From Moniliophthora roreri (lineage: Eukaryota; Basidiomycota; Agaricomycetes; Agaricales; Marasmiaceae), in the NCBI GenBank assembly GCA_001466705.2, contig LATX02000209.1:62001-126000 (forward strand): 64,000 nucleotides of DNA, read 5' to 3'. Under the pieces are notes generated by a model. That model did not search any database and was not told the origin of the DNA. It was given only the letters and a program-made list of their open reading frames with translations. The translations under genes were made by a program, and so were the position numbers. Of this stretch, positions 33,453 through 45,263 are shown in pieces. The first letter of the stretch is position 1, and every line of letters begins with the position of its first letter.

Positions 33453-35729
33453 CCTGAGTGTTGCTGAATATAACCGGCTTGCATTCCTTGTATTTATTGT
33501 CTCAGTATCGTGGGGTCACGGGAAATGTTCCTAATCAGCGCCCAAGTTTGGAATCAATGAGAATGAGTGGATTGACGTTCGGATCCTTTCCAGAGAAAAC
33601 AGCATTAGTAAGGTCTGATCATGAGGAATGATTGCCTACTTACCATTTGCTATCGGGTAACTGGGTGGCCGCCGCAAGCACGAAACAAGCCTAGAGGTTC
33701 ATGGATCTCGTTGTCGTTGCAGTGGTGGTTATCGTGGGTGCGAGTGTTACTCAACCACGGCCCGACTACTGGTGTTTACAGCAGACGAGTTGTAACTACG
33801 TGATCAATGACACGAAACGCTGAGTCAACCCCACACGAGAGGTATCAGGTTAATGAGAATCGTTTGTGGCTTGGAGCGATGGATATAAGTCATGTTCCGC
33901 CTTGTGATCTGAAGTTTTATGAAGCCAAAGAGGAATAGTCAGAGGTGATGACAAAGAGGTCATGAACAACATGCACGGGGTACTTGGGCGGCAGCTGTGA
34001 TGACCAGGGTTGGGAATGTAGTGCGCTCGGGCTGACAGGTCGGGTAACCGGGCGACGCATGACTATGGGTCATCGTAGACAATGTGAGCAGGCAGGGAAG
34101 TGAGATTGCTCAGGTCACTCACGCTTGGTCACCGCAACTCATGCAGGCACATGAGGACCATCGACCAGTGACAAATCAACGCGGTACTGATCCTAGGACC
34201 CAATCGCGTCCAAAAACGACGATACTCTGCGCAGCAACGGCTAGTGATTGGGGTGGCGCTCACTAAATGGCAAGAAATCGGATTGTGACTATAGATTGAA
34301 AGCATGGCGCGAAATTAGTAGAGGGGTCTGGCGGTAAAAAAAATACGCAGTCACTCATGCCTGGTCAGTTCCATACATCATAAGTACGGAAAATGTGGAT
34401 CTCTGGTCAACGGGAAGAATACCACGAGAAACTGTTAAGCTACGCGGGTGATGAGCTTTTTGGGCAAAGTGGAGTACACTCGAATACGCACCATTCTTCC
34501 TAGCTGGGTTTACATGAAACTGACTTAGACCCGATTAGATCTCTTGAAAGACATTCTCCCCTCGCCTTCCCATTCCCCGTGTTTAATTGAAGGTTGAACT
34601 GAAGTGAAGAGTCAAGCCAGCATAAATCGATTGTTCGTGGGTGACTTTCTTCGCCTGTCCTCTGAGGATGAGTGCAGACTACACTCGTATCCGAGTATTG
34701 TGGATCGGTATCCATTCAACAGGATTACTCTTGAGGGACCTTCTATGGTGAGTTGAAAGGATAAGATTCCAGAGCATGGTGGTCGAAAGTGGGAAGAGCC
34801 TGTTTGCAGCTGCCGCGCGGCACTATTTCCCGTCGCTCACCTAACTATTTCCACATCATCTACGCTACGAATGGCCCGCTATCTCTGCGAATTCAATCAA
34901 GCATCTGAGGCAGACCCTCGTACTCACCTCGTGTCGGCCTCTTCTACGTCATCCTAGGGTCCCAGGATAAGGCTCACGATGACGGGGAATACCATACGTA
35001 TATGGTAATCTTGTCAAATTGCGGGAGGTTTGACACACAGGAAAAACATGATTTCGAGGATCAGCGAGCGAGCTGGATCATCCACAAGCAGAGTTCTCTG
35101 AATCTGGCTCCAAATTCTTATGTCGAGCATTCTTTCTTCCAGGACCTATAAACCGAATCGATGCATGACCCATGACTCAAATATAGCACACTTTTTCTTC
35201 AAGTAATCTCTTTACTCCTGAACGCGATCGCATCACCCGCCTTGCGCTACTACAAGACAACGATCAACTTCCAAGTAGACCTCTTTCTACGCGTAAATCA
35301 TGACTCTAAAATTTGGTTCGTGCACGCTACCTACGTTCCAAAATTCTTGCGAATTCGTGTTGAACCAATTCACCAAACTTGCCAGGGAGCAAATGTCATT
35401 GTGAAAAGCCCAAGCGCACCACATTCCCAACCCTGTCAGTCTTTACATTGACAGCTGCCGCCCAAGTACCTTGTGCATGTTTGTGATCTCTATGTCATAC
35501 CTCTATGTCATCACCTCTGACTGTTTCTCTTGGGCTTCATAAGACTTCTTCAGATCACGAGGAGGAGGATGAATATAATGCGTCGCTTCAAGCTACAAGG
35601 GGTTCTCATTGACCTAATATCTCTCTTGTAGGGTTGACTCAGCGCTTCGTGATGTTGATCACGTAGCTACAACTCGTCTAGCATAAATACCAGCAGTCAA
35701 GTCATGGTCGAGCAACATTCGCACTTACG
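33453..35729. promoter_or_regulatory. Intergenic region of head-to-head questin-oxidase genes, with inverted homologous arms
   Basis: 2.3 kb without a gene. About 33781-34050 and 35410-35690 are inverted copies of each other, roughly 80-85 percent alike by eye. Shared blocks include GACGAGTTGTA(A/G)CTACGTGA, GCTGAGTCAACCC, GTCAGAGGTGATGACA and GTACTTGGGCGGCAGCTGT. The homology extends the gene duplication into the upstream sequence. The central 34100-35400 shows nothing recognisable. Confidence 0.75.
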
Positions 35730-37398
35730 ATGACCACCAACAGCAACAACGAAGCGGAAACTAAGTCCTTTGACCTCTGGCCTATACCCTCTTCCTCTCA
35801 CTTCCCATCCACTCCTGAGGCGACTCAAAAGCTTCGCGAACTACTCAAGCTGAACCACAAGAACTGGCATATTTTCTACGATGAAATTGGGAGACACGAG
35901 TGTGTATTCCTTCTCGTTCTTCCTTACTACCTGCCATGCTGACAAAACGTGCGTTTTAGCCGCATCACCCACAATCTTCTCGCACTCTGGTCTCTAGGCT
36001 CCAACGCGGAGGTACTTCAATCCGCGTACAATCTACACGTCAAATTGCAGAGTCCTATAGGTGGCGAACGAACGGAACAAATCACAAAGGAGAACGTCTG
36101 GGATCATTTGGGTGATCGAGCGTGTGTTTTTCGCTATTCATAAATGTGAAATCGACTGACAATACCGTTGAATTAGTTACTACAAAGCTTACCTGGACTT
36201 CTTCACCTCCGTCGTCCGCGATATGGGTCCGGCAGCGGCGCTGGAAGAATATGTGTTCTCTGAGAAGGCCAACTTCGGTAGTAAGAATAAGGAAGGAAAA
36301 TATCCTGAAATGTTGAATCGCTTCCTTGGTGGAGTATTGCATGCAGTCATACACGTGGGATATGGTGCGGAATTTGGTTTGCCAGGGATGTGGGTTGAAG
36401 GTTTGTCTGATCTATTTCGATTCATACCTATGAGGGTTTGACTCATACCGGCAATTCTCAGGCCTCGCGCAAGCAGCAGTGAATGAAGCGTCTAGCGGTA
36501 CTCTGACTCCTCCATCTTTATTTGAGGCTACCGAGTCCACCGCATTAGCGAAAAAGGACAAGAACGGTGTTCATGCGTTTACGATACTCACCAGGGTACT
36601 CAAAGACAAGCGATTCGAGATTCAATTCGACAACTTCTTTGCGACTTTCCAGAGTGTTATGAATCAGTGTGGTGCCGCGTGCGTCGAATACACCGAGGAC
36701 TGGCTGCCCTCGCCCAATTCGTTGGAGATGATACAACAGAAAATTCAGGAGTTGGAGTGGGCGCTTACGCTCATGTGTGTCGTACCAGGGTTTCAAGGCG
36801 AGGAGAAGGAGTATAATGCTGATTTCCTTGCGTGAGTCGAATGTTCTTCTCTCCGTCTACTTGCTGGCTGATACCGCAATAAACAAGGATGCACTTTGTG
36901 ACTAGCTCTCTGTTCCTGCGACCTCTCGTTTCCTTTCTGTCGCCACGTTCTCAGGTCTTGCTACTCCGAACGTATTTCTCGTCGTGCCTTGCGGTGTGGA
37001 CTATCCTAGGAAGACCACAGCTCGATCTCGAAGGGTTCTTCGCTTCGCCTCTACACCCCGAATCCTCATCCGTAGCGAAGCATAAATTCGCTCTCGCCAC
37101 GAATACCAACCCAAACCCGTGGCTTGACGTCTTCGCACGAGCGATAGTCCACCCAGATGATCACGTACCCAAGTTCCAGCGTGCGATGTACGTTTACGCT
37201 ACCCGTTATGGATCCACAGCAGGTTTCTTTGCCAATACCGAATTGAGTGGAGCGGAGCGGATTGATGGGACCTTGTTCGTACGCGGTGCGTGGCTGACTG
37301 CGAAGAGGTTAGGGAGAGAGGTCGATAAGGTTCCAAAGGAGATATGTTTTTGGGATAGGAGAGGGTTGAGGAAAGGGGTAGTGGGGGATGTATATTAA
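35730..37398 (+). CDS. Questin-oxidase-like protein, copy 2
   Basis: Same family and exon plan as copy 1, on the opposite strand. ATG 35730 (TTACG context) gives MTTNSNNEAETKSFDLWPIPS. Exons encode TPEATQKLRELLKLNHKNWHIFYDEIGRHE, THNLLALWSLGSNAEVLQSAYNLHVKLQ, AYLDFFTSVVRDMGPAAALEEYVF, HAVIHVGYGAEFGLPGMWVEG, AFTILTRVLKDKRFEIQFDNFFATFQ, KIQELEWALTLMCVVPGFQGEEKEYNADFLA and MHFVTSSLFLRPLVSFLSP. The last exon ends ICFWDRRGLRKGVVGDVY. Copy 2 is closer to the partial copy 3 than to copy 1 at the C-terminus (FANTELSGAE, MYVYATRYGS), which fits the shared downstream sequence at 37399-37760. Probably an active oxidase-like enzyme of unknown substrate. Confidence 0.88.
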
Positions 37399-37760
37399 TT
37401 CATGTCCAACTGTGTTTCCCGATGTAACTTTGTGGTCGTCCATAATTGTCCTATTTTCAATGCTAGTCATATATGGGCAACGTTTCCACCCCTCGTCTGT
37501 GACTGGAACACAGGAAGCTGAATCTTAGAATGAATGAAACGCAAGTCAAATTTCATTCAGGCACGAAAGGATATCTTCTAATCTGACCGAGAAGACAGCT
37601 CGGACACTGGAGAAGTATACAGAGGAAGCGTGCGATACAGAGGGATGGTTTGGTAGAACCTTTTCGAAGTATTATCACATACCGGTGGAATGCATCTGCA
37701 TGGTAGTCAAAACTCTGGCAGCTCATCAAATGAGATGCGTAATATGGAGGCACGACGATT
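37399..37760. repeat. Inverted copy of the 63356-63719 segment
   Basis: Read on the minus strand this segment follows 63356-63719 through the F-box gene end and its 3' flank. Shared landmarks include GCATTCCACC(G/A)GTATGTGATAAT, CTTCGAAAAG, ATACTTCTCCA and CGTGCCTGAATGAA. It places copies 2 and 3 of the questin-oxidase gene in one duplicated segment. Confidence 0.8.
37707..37760 (-). pseudogene. 3'-end remnant of the F-box gene
   Basis: Minus-strand reading RASILRISFDELPEF followed by TGA (37707-37709) matches the F-box protein end RVSISRISSDELPEF at 63409. A stop lies just upstream in this frame, so only the terminal codons remain. Confidence 0.75.
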
Positions 37761-39908
37761 TCACATGTATGAGCGACATATTCTGTAGCGTTCTCTGGCG
37801 TTAACAGTGTGTATGCCGCTACAATGTAACCATTTTCATTTTGACTGGTATCGTAGTGAAACGGGAACACCTCTCAGTCTCGGATAGATCATGGAAGTAG
37901 AGGTGAGGGACATAGGGCGTTGGTCACCGATTTCGACGTTTCATCCTTCTCTTCAGCTTTCCTAAATAGGTCCATATGCCGTCCTACAGTCCCATTCCCG
38001 AATCCCATAGCAATGGTTTCCAAATCTCGTAGAAAAGCGTGGGCGCCGGTGCAATAACATGCACTAGTACTGGATGATTCTTGCCACCAGATACGTCGCA
38101 ACGCGCCTCAGCCAAGTTGTGACCTGGGCCCAACCGTGGGGGGCCGCGGAAAGCAGATCAAGCTCTTTGGCGCCCCGTTCGTTTGTACCGTTTCGGAGTT
38201 ATGGCCGATCCAGATTGCCTTCAAGACCTTATGCTAACGAGGGTGAATGCGAGAAATTCTCGAATGAGTAGATCGGGAATCGTAGAGGGAGTGATATGTG
38301 GGCGATCGTGGCAATGGGGTTTCTGCGAGCCGTCTTGCAGCATTCTAGGTGGCTCTTTTCTGCTATAGGCTGCAGAGGTGTATTTCTGAACGGTAGAAGA
38401 GATATGTTAGAGCTTGAACAGAAGGAACGGTGGCAGACATACCTCAAATCAGAATCTAACCATTCAGACGCTTCTCTCTACATGATCCTCTTGAGAGTGT
38501 AGGGTACGTTATGCCTTTTCGTCCTTCACTTGCTCGCCTGCCTTCACCGTGCGGCTCTGCAATCCTCAATGGTGGAGCACAGCCGATAAAAACTGAGTGC
38601 CGCTCGAATGATTGAATCAGCTTGGTCGTGGGCCGAGGGTACGACTGTGACGAAGGGTGGTGCCATTTGGAAGAGCTGAACGAGAGATCAGAGAAATGGA
38701 TGAAGCGAATGAGACAGATGCGTACCTCGGGACTTCAAGAAGCGACTGCAATGCGGCATGTCGTGTGTCCGGTATTTTGGCACGGAATCGCATGCTCCGT
38801 CTCGTGGTGATAATCCTCTCGTCTCTTCTGGACTAGGAACCAACATACGGAATTGACGTGTTGCAGTTGCAACTGAGTATGGACTGTATCGCATTCGTGT
38901 ATTAGATCGGCCGCACAAGAATGAACTCGAGAAGAAAGTTCACCTCAGAGTCGTAACGGGTGCCGAGTGGTGAAAAGTGTAACAAGGGTTCTTCGTGAAG
39001 TTGGACCTCGGGTGAAGTATTGAGGACTTTCGTTCCGACATGCTGGACTTGAAGACAGGGAGGAGTCGTCAAACTGTTTGGACGACATTAACCCCATTAT
39101 GCTATCTCTTGTCGATCCACCCATGCTGAAGGTCGCCAGTGGTGTTGTGAGATGAAGCTACCCGATCCCTCGTCTTGTAGGAGGCGGATTCAAACTCCTA
39201 TTTTCACAAAACCCTCTCAAGCGGTTAATTCTCTGGGTATGTCGTGATTTGAAGTTTGGGTCTGTGTATGTCGGCCGTGGATGAAAGGGACTGGAGTCTG
39301 GGAGGAAAGACAATTTTGGAGGTGAGGCCGGTGAGGTTTGATAGTATGAAAATGGATTGGTAACATGTTAGTGGTGGGAACCATTGAAAACATGTTGCGC
39401 TGTGACGGGAGATACTATGCAACGGGCACATTCAAGTTGCTTCAAAGTTTCTGGATGTCGTCGAGATGAGAGGGATCGGACGGTTTGTGCAAGGGAAACG
39501 GGAGTCGGAGCGTGTTGGCAGCATGGCAGAGATGGTGGGAGGGCATTGAAAACACGGTGCGCTGGTAGACGATGACTTTGGAGAGATCCTATGCGGCAGG
39601 CACCTTGCTTTATAGCTTCAACTGTTTGCGTAGCGGGAGTGAGTATATGGAGAGAAAATTTTAGTCAGAAGGGATAATAAAGCCAGCAGTGATAGGACCT
39701 AGGCAGGGATGAACTTGAGTGTGTTAACATGGTTGATGATATCGTACTTTGGGCGTTTGAGTCACGTTGGCTGGGCGCTATCTGTATATTGACTTGCTTC
39801 ACTGCCTCTCTGTCGCACAATGTCTGAATCCTGTGCTGTCCTCGTGGCGAACACAGGGCTAGCAATACACGCCTTCCCTCCTCATCTCCAGACTCCACTT
39901 CTACTGCC
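37761..39908. other. Gene-poor interval
   Basis: About 2.1 kb. Frames at 37889-38101 minus, 38183-38502 plus and 39665-39988 minus have no domain. There is an imperfect direct repeat of about 70 bp around 39383-39445 and 39543-39625 (both with CATTGAAAACA and GTGCGCTG-like blocks). Otherwise nothing supported. Confidence 0.35.
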
Positions 39909-42320
39909 ATGTCTATCCAGAGTTCACACCGTCTCGCCATTGAACACTCACACCTCACAAATGTCGGAAGGGACCAACACAACAACAATGTTCAAGGGGA
40001 TCTGATTCAGTATTTCAATCGAGAGGAAAGACAAGAATGGACAATTTGGGACGATGTGCGTTGACTAGCTATATGCATCATCTATACACTAAAAATTAAT
40101 ATCAAATCTAGTATCACAATGTACCAACATGCAAAATTCGTCTCAAGAGAAGAGTTGGAGAGACTTTGGTTCAGAGATTGGATCAAAAGAAATGGAGACA
40201 TCTAAATGCCTATAGAAAAATTAGCATTGCCAGTATTAGTGATGAAGATAAAGATTCAGAATTTTTATACGTCCTTTACAGTGGTCCTGATGCCTTCAAG
40301 GTTAGTAATGTCCCTCAAGCCATACCATGTCTAATCATTTAATATAATATACAGGCCTTTCAACAAGATTTTGAGCAATTCTCCTGCATCAAGTTTGTCA
40401 ATCTTATTGCTATAATGTGAAATCTTACACAACTGTTTGCCTCCAGAGACATCAACTATGTCCAGCTTTATGGCTACAATAGAGGAACAACCTTACCAGC
40501 TCTGGTCTTTCATGATGGTAAGAAAAAAATAATATTTCTCTTTTTAAATCATGCTTATTTTCTTTGATACCTAGCACCTGTCCCATTTTCTCACATCTTT
40601 GAGCAACATCAATTTTCCCCACTTCTGAATATCTATATTGAACACCAAGTATGTTCAAGTGTTCCTCTACCTTATTCTTATTTATATGTTATTCACAGGT
40701 TGGTATGCCAGAAATAGCTAGTAGTTTTGTGGTATGGCAAATTCTGCTGACATTATCTTAAAATTGCATTGACAAACTGAGACTCTAGGATTTTCGTGAA
40801 CTGTGGATTAACCCAGGGACTGGCCAAGTATTCAGAGGGCCATTTGTTAAATGGTCACAAAACTTGCAGTACTTTGTATATGGTTTAGGGTCCAACTTAA
40901 CCAGCAACAATCCTCCTCTGTCTCTTCAAACCTACAGTGACTCCACTGCTGTCTTCAACTACCTCATTCAAACCCTCACCACTTACAACATCCTCCAGGG
41001 AATCAACTGGTCTGGAAGAGGAACCTCAGAATCTATAGCCAATGAAAATATTGCATCTGCACTCTCATCTCTACCTGGCACAATCTACAACAGAGCCCAC
41101 CAGGAGATCATCACTAGATGCCCAAGAGACAGAAAGGAGTGGTATTATAGACTCTGGCATCAGCATAATATGTCAGATGCAATGTGGGAAAGCAGAGTTC
41201 ACATGGGTAATGGCACAGTAAGGTGTGTATGTATAAAACAGTAATAGAATGGATGTTTTAGGCTAACTATAGATATAGATTTACAGTCTTGCCATCAGAT
41301 ATTCAGGATCTGCAGAATCAAAAGCTTTGGTTATGCTATGACCTGTCAAAGGAATGGGAGAAGTTTGCAGAATCCTGGCTGTCACAGGCACACAGTGTGT
41401 TTAGTCAACTTGGGATTTGTGAGAATGAGTGGGAAGAATATAGTATGTTTTAATATTATTTTCCTCTAGCAACATATTTACTAATGCTCTATAGCTATTC
41501 TGGGTTCTTTCTGGCTCATTCTTGAATGTCAAAATGGACATCCACTTCAGAACAATAGAAATATCCCAGCCAACAAACCCTTATATCTCTTCATCCTACC
41601 AATCCCCAGACCTATAGATTCTGAAACTATCTGGAGTTCCTGGGTCATGAGATCAAAATACTTTTGGTCTTTTGACTCTTATGGGCATAAAGAGATGGCA
41701 GAACACTTACAAGTGTTTTTAGGGCTTCCCTCTTTTACATACCAGATTAAAGTTTGGCATAAATAGTGGGATTATACTGCTTATGATGCCATTCAACAAC
41801 TCTGTGTCTCTAAAGGCTTTGATCCCAAGACACTGAGCCTTACTCAGTCACTTGAATTTCCTATTCTTGAAATTGTTGGAGATAAACAAAGGTTTGAGGA
41901 AGTGCAAGGTATGAAATTTCTTTAACTCTTATTAATTACATTAATGTTAATTAGAATCTTTATCAGATGCAGCGTTATTATCTGAAACTACTAGTTTTCC
42001 AAGCCCAGTCATTGAGGCTCATGCATCTACTCAATCTGGCATTGATTCTGGAGACTCACCAGCTACATTAATACATAATGGGAGCCATATGGCTAAAGAC
42101 TTCAGATGTATAGCTTTCTTTTACTACTACTTCTCTTGCTAGCTGATTAATCTAAAGATCAAATATCTACAGATAGCTCACTGACTAGAGCTTCAAAACA
42201 ATGGAGTATTGAGAAAAGAATGAAGGTAAGCTATTTATTCAATTGATTTGTACCTGTTACTGAAGCTTAGCTCTGCAGAATGCACTTACAAAGGTTTTCA
42301 AAATGCCAAAGAAATCTTAA
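39909..42320 (+). pseudogene. Agaricomycete-specific protein of unknown function, broken by a stop
   Basis: About ten exons can be followed from ATG 39909 (MSIQSSHRLAIEHSHLTNVG). Segments: EEFLYVLYSGPDAFK-like SEFLYVLYSGPDAFK; DINYVQLYGYNRGTTLPALVFHD; FRELWINPGTGQVFRGPFVKW; a large exon 40864-41225; YRFTVLPSDIQDLQNQKLWLCYDLSKEWEKFAESWLSQAH; PLYLFILPIPRPIDSETIWSSWV; and LEFPILEIVGDKQRFEE. The last exon gives NALTKVFKMPKKS before TAA at 42318-42320. The order resembles a large agaricomycete family of hypothetical proteins with no known function. An in-frame TAG at 41764-41766 (KVWHK/WDYTAYD) interrupts the long exon and no intron removes it. Exon 1 begins in normal sequence, but the body is almost free of CpG. 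Confidence 0.6.
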
Positions 42321-42518
42321 GGCAAGGAGCAGGCTTAATAAAGCTGTAATACTCATATTCTCTACCCTTAACTGTTTGAGCTACTGCTTCAGGGTAGTCT
42401 TTATATTGCATCAACACACTAGCTGTTGTATTTTGGCTCAATTGAGATAGCAGAGAACTAGAAATCTCAGAAAATATATTTTATTAAACAAATATATGAT
42501 CAAAATCTCTGAGTCAAT

Positions 42519-42544
42519 AGGGTGTATTTGATTGTGTATATACA
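42519..42544 (+). repeat. Left terminal inverted repeat of the Harbinger element
   Basis: Begins AGGGTGTATTTGATTGTG and pairs with 51060-51085. GGGTGTnTTTG ends are typical of PIF/Harbinger transposons. Confidence 0.85.
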
Positions 42545-42949
42545 AGATTTTGCGCGTAGAAACGGAGCTCCACTTTGTACATCTCCAGAAATTTACAAGT
42601 CTCCAATTGTAAAATTTACATGCAAAACAGTTCTGGGAGTTCCTTCAGCTGTGTGATTTTTGTGTGTGGGACAGCTCTTGGCAACACAGCAATGACATGG
42701 TGAATGACAATGCAGCCATCACTAGCACAGACCATCACTTTTCTTATTGCCACAATTCCTATCATATCCATACTCCCAAGTATAATACAATCTAGCACAG
42801 AAGAATGTGCTGCTACCACCTCATTTATCACTACTCTTGTTGTTGCTGCAGCAGTATGCAGTGCCCAGTATGAGGCATAGGAACAAGGTCATCCACAGCC
42901 GAGACAAGGAGGTGTTCATATCTCAAGAGAATGGCTATTGGAACGAAGT

Positions 42950-43500
42950 AATGAGGAGAATATATGGCAATTTTGGTGTGTTTAGAAGCCCTACAGACAT
43001 CACTCTTACTGACAGTCTTCAGTGTATCTGCAAATAAACTCCTTGAAATTGTCACTACCCTCCATCTACCCTCTGTTATCATCACTTGGTCAGGCCATTG
43101 CTTCACAGCTCTTGAAGCTCTTGCCCTCACATTAGCACAGCTCAGAAGTGCTGAAAATCTATATGAACTCTCTACTAAATTTGACTGCTGCCAGGCCGCT
43201 ATTTCTGAAATCATCAATTGGGTTGTAATATATACAGACAACCAATAGAAGCATCTTCTTGACTTTGACCATGAACACCTACTCTCCACAGCCAACCTTT
43301 CTCAATATGTGTCAGCTGTTCACAGAGCCAGAGCTCTATTGGCTGGAATTTGGGGTTTTCTAGACTGCACCATTCATAAAATCTGCCAGCCCACATTCTA
43401 CCAACATGTCACATACAATGGATACAAGAAGTTGTATGTCTTGAAGTTTCAGGCTGTCATGCTTCCAAATGGGATGTTTGGACACTTGTACGGTGATATG
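42950..43500 (+). pseudogene. Harbinger DDE transposase, 5' part
   Basis: The reading gives CFTALEALALTLAQLRSAENLYELSTKFDCCQAAISEIINWVV. A stop follows at 43246-43248, where the family has a Trp or Arg-Trp, then KHLLDFDHEHLLSTANLSQYVSAVHRA. After that comes GIWGFLDCTIHKICQPTFYQHVTYNGYKKLYVLKFQAVMLPNGMFGHLYG, the HARBI1/DDE_Tnp_4 core with the first catalytic Asp in FLDCT. The homology breaks off at about 43490 at the edge of the nested insertion. A second near-identical copy of 43041 onward follows the N at 44152. Confidence 0.85.
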
Positions 43501-45263
43501 CATAACCTTTACCTTTTATTTCACATGCAAATAGAGAATATTTTGCACTTTTATAGTTGAAAATGACATAGATAAGGGAATTGAGGACTAGTGTGAGCCC
43601 TGAGCAGCTAGTCAAAGCAAGTAGTAGAGAAGGATATAAAATATTAGCAGAGTAATGGTTGATGGTAGGCTATACAAGGGTACCTGACCACTGCTAGTAT
43701 GAAAATAAATGGCGAATCTGAACACAGAGGAGCATCCCAATAATATGTCGAATCTAGAAAAGACCTACTTTTATTCATTTTACACTATTTCTGAATCGGA
43801 ACACTTTAATATGACACAAGATAATGGGTAATAAGGACTAGAGTGAGCCCAGTCTGCTAGTCATTGCCTTAGAAAAGTGGTGGTACCTTAAAAAGTATGA
43901 AGAGCTATATGATACGCTATACAGAGGTGTCTAAGCTGTACTTTCTAACCTATCTAAGTATCAGATCCAAAGTGGATCACTCCCGAAACCTGTAGGGAAT
44001 CTAACTATGGCCCAATGAATGCATTGGCTAGTTAACCAAGCTCTCAAAAGTGCTATCAATGGGATTTTAACTTCTACTTTACTTTTCTATGACATCTGCA
44101 AAGTGCAAGCTGCAGTCAAACAGTACAGAGGTACTTAGAGGAGACATCAAANCCTTGAAATTGTCACTACCCTCCATCTACCCTCTGTTATCATCACTTG
44201 GTCAGGCCATTGCTTCACAGCTCTTGAAGCTCTTGCCCTCACATTAGCACAGCTCAGAAGTGCTGAAAATCTATATGAACTCTCTACTAAATTTGACTGC
44301 TGCCAGGCCGCTATTTCTGAAATCATCAATTGGGTTGTAATATATACAGACAACCAATAGAAGCATCTTCTTGACTTTGACCATGAACACCTACTCTCCA
44401 CAGCCAACCTTTCTCAATATGTGTCAGCTGTTCACAGAGCCAGAGCTCTATTGGCTGGAATTTGGGGTTTTCTAGACTGCACCATTCATAAAATCTGCCA
44501 GCCCACATTCTACCAACATGTCACATACAATGGATACAAGAAGTTGTATGTCTTGAAGTTTCAGGCTGTCATGCTTCCAAATGGGATGTTTGGACACTTG
44601 TACGGTGATATGCATAACCTTTACCTTTTATTTCACATGCAAATAGAGAATATTTTGCACTTTTATAGTTGAAAATGACATAGATAAGGGAATTGAGGAC
44701 TAGTGTGAGCCCTGAGCAGCTAGTCAAAGCAAGTAGTAGAGAAGGATATAAAATATTAGCAGAGTAATGGTTGATGGTAGGCTATACAAGGGTACCTGAC
44801 CACTGCTAGTATGAAAATAAATGGCGAATCTGAACACAGAGGAGCATCCCAATAATATGTCGAATCTAGAAAAGACCTACTTTTATTCATTTTACACTAT
44901 TTCTGAATCGGAACACTTTAATATGACACAAGATAATGGGTAATAAGGACTAGAGTGAGCCCAGTCTGCTAGTCATTGCCTTAGAAAAGTGGTGGTACCT
45001 TAAAAAGTATGAAGAGCTATATGATACGCTATACAGAGGTGTCTAAGCTGTACTTTCTAACCTATCTAAGTATCAGATCCAAAGTGGATCACTCCCGAAA
45101 CCTGTAGGGAATCTAACTATGGCCCAATGAATGCATTGGCTAGTTAACCAAGCTCTCAAAAGTGCTATCAATGGGATTTTAACTTCTACTTTACTTTTCT
45201 ATGACATCTGCAAAGTGCAGGCTGCAGTCAAACAGTACAGAGGTACTTAGAGGAGACATCAAA
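43041..45263. repeat. 1111-bp duplicated stretch joined by a single N (probable assembly artefact)
   Basis: Segments 43041-44151 and 44153-45263 are equal in length and nearly identical; I noticed one A/G difference (44107 versus 45219). They abut at the single N at 44152. The duplicated stretch includes the transposase core and part of the nested insertion. Confidence 0.85.

Noticed and set aside
29993..37398. A secondary-metabolite gene cluster around the questin-oxidase-like genes
   Set aside because: No polyketide synthase, NRPS, terpene synthase or pathway regulator is visible; paralogue duplication alone explains the grouping.
41764..41766. Removing the TAG in the 39909 gene by an intron from GTTTGG to TAG
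   Set aside because: The intron would be about 15 bp, far below the size used elsewhere in this window.
42831..43295. 154-residue minus-strand ORF inside the Harbinger element
   Set aside because: It is the antisense shadow of the plus-strand transposase, whose reading matches the DDE family.
44147..44672. Second Harbinger transposase core as a separate gene copy
   Set aside because: It is the duplicate produced across the N at 44152 and carries the same internal stop, so it is best treated as an assembly artefact.
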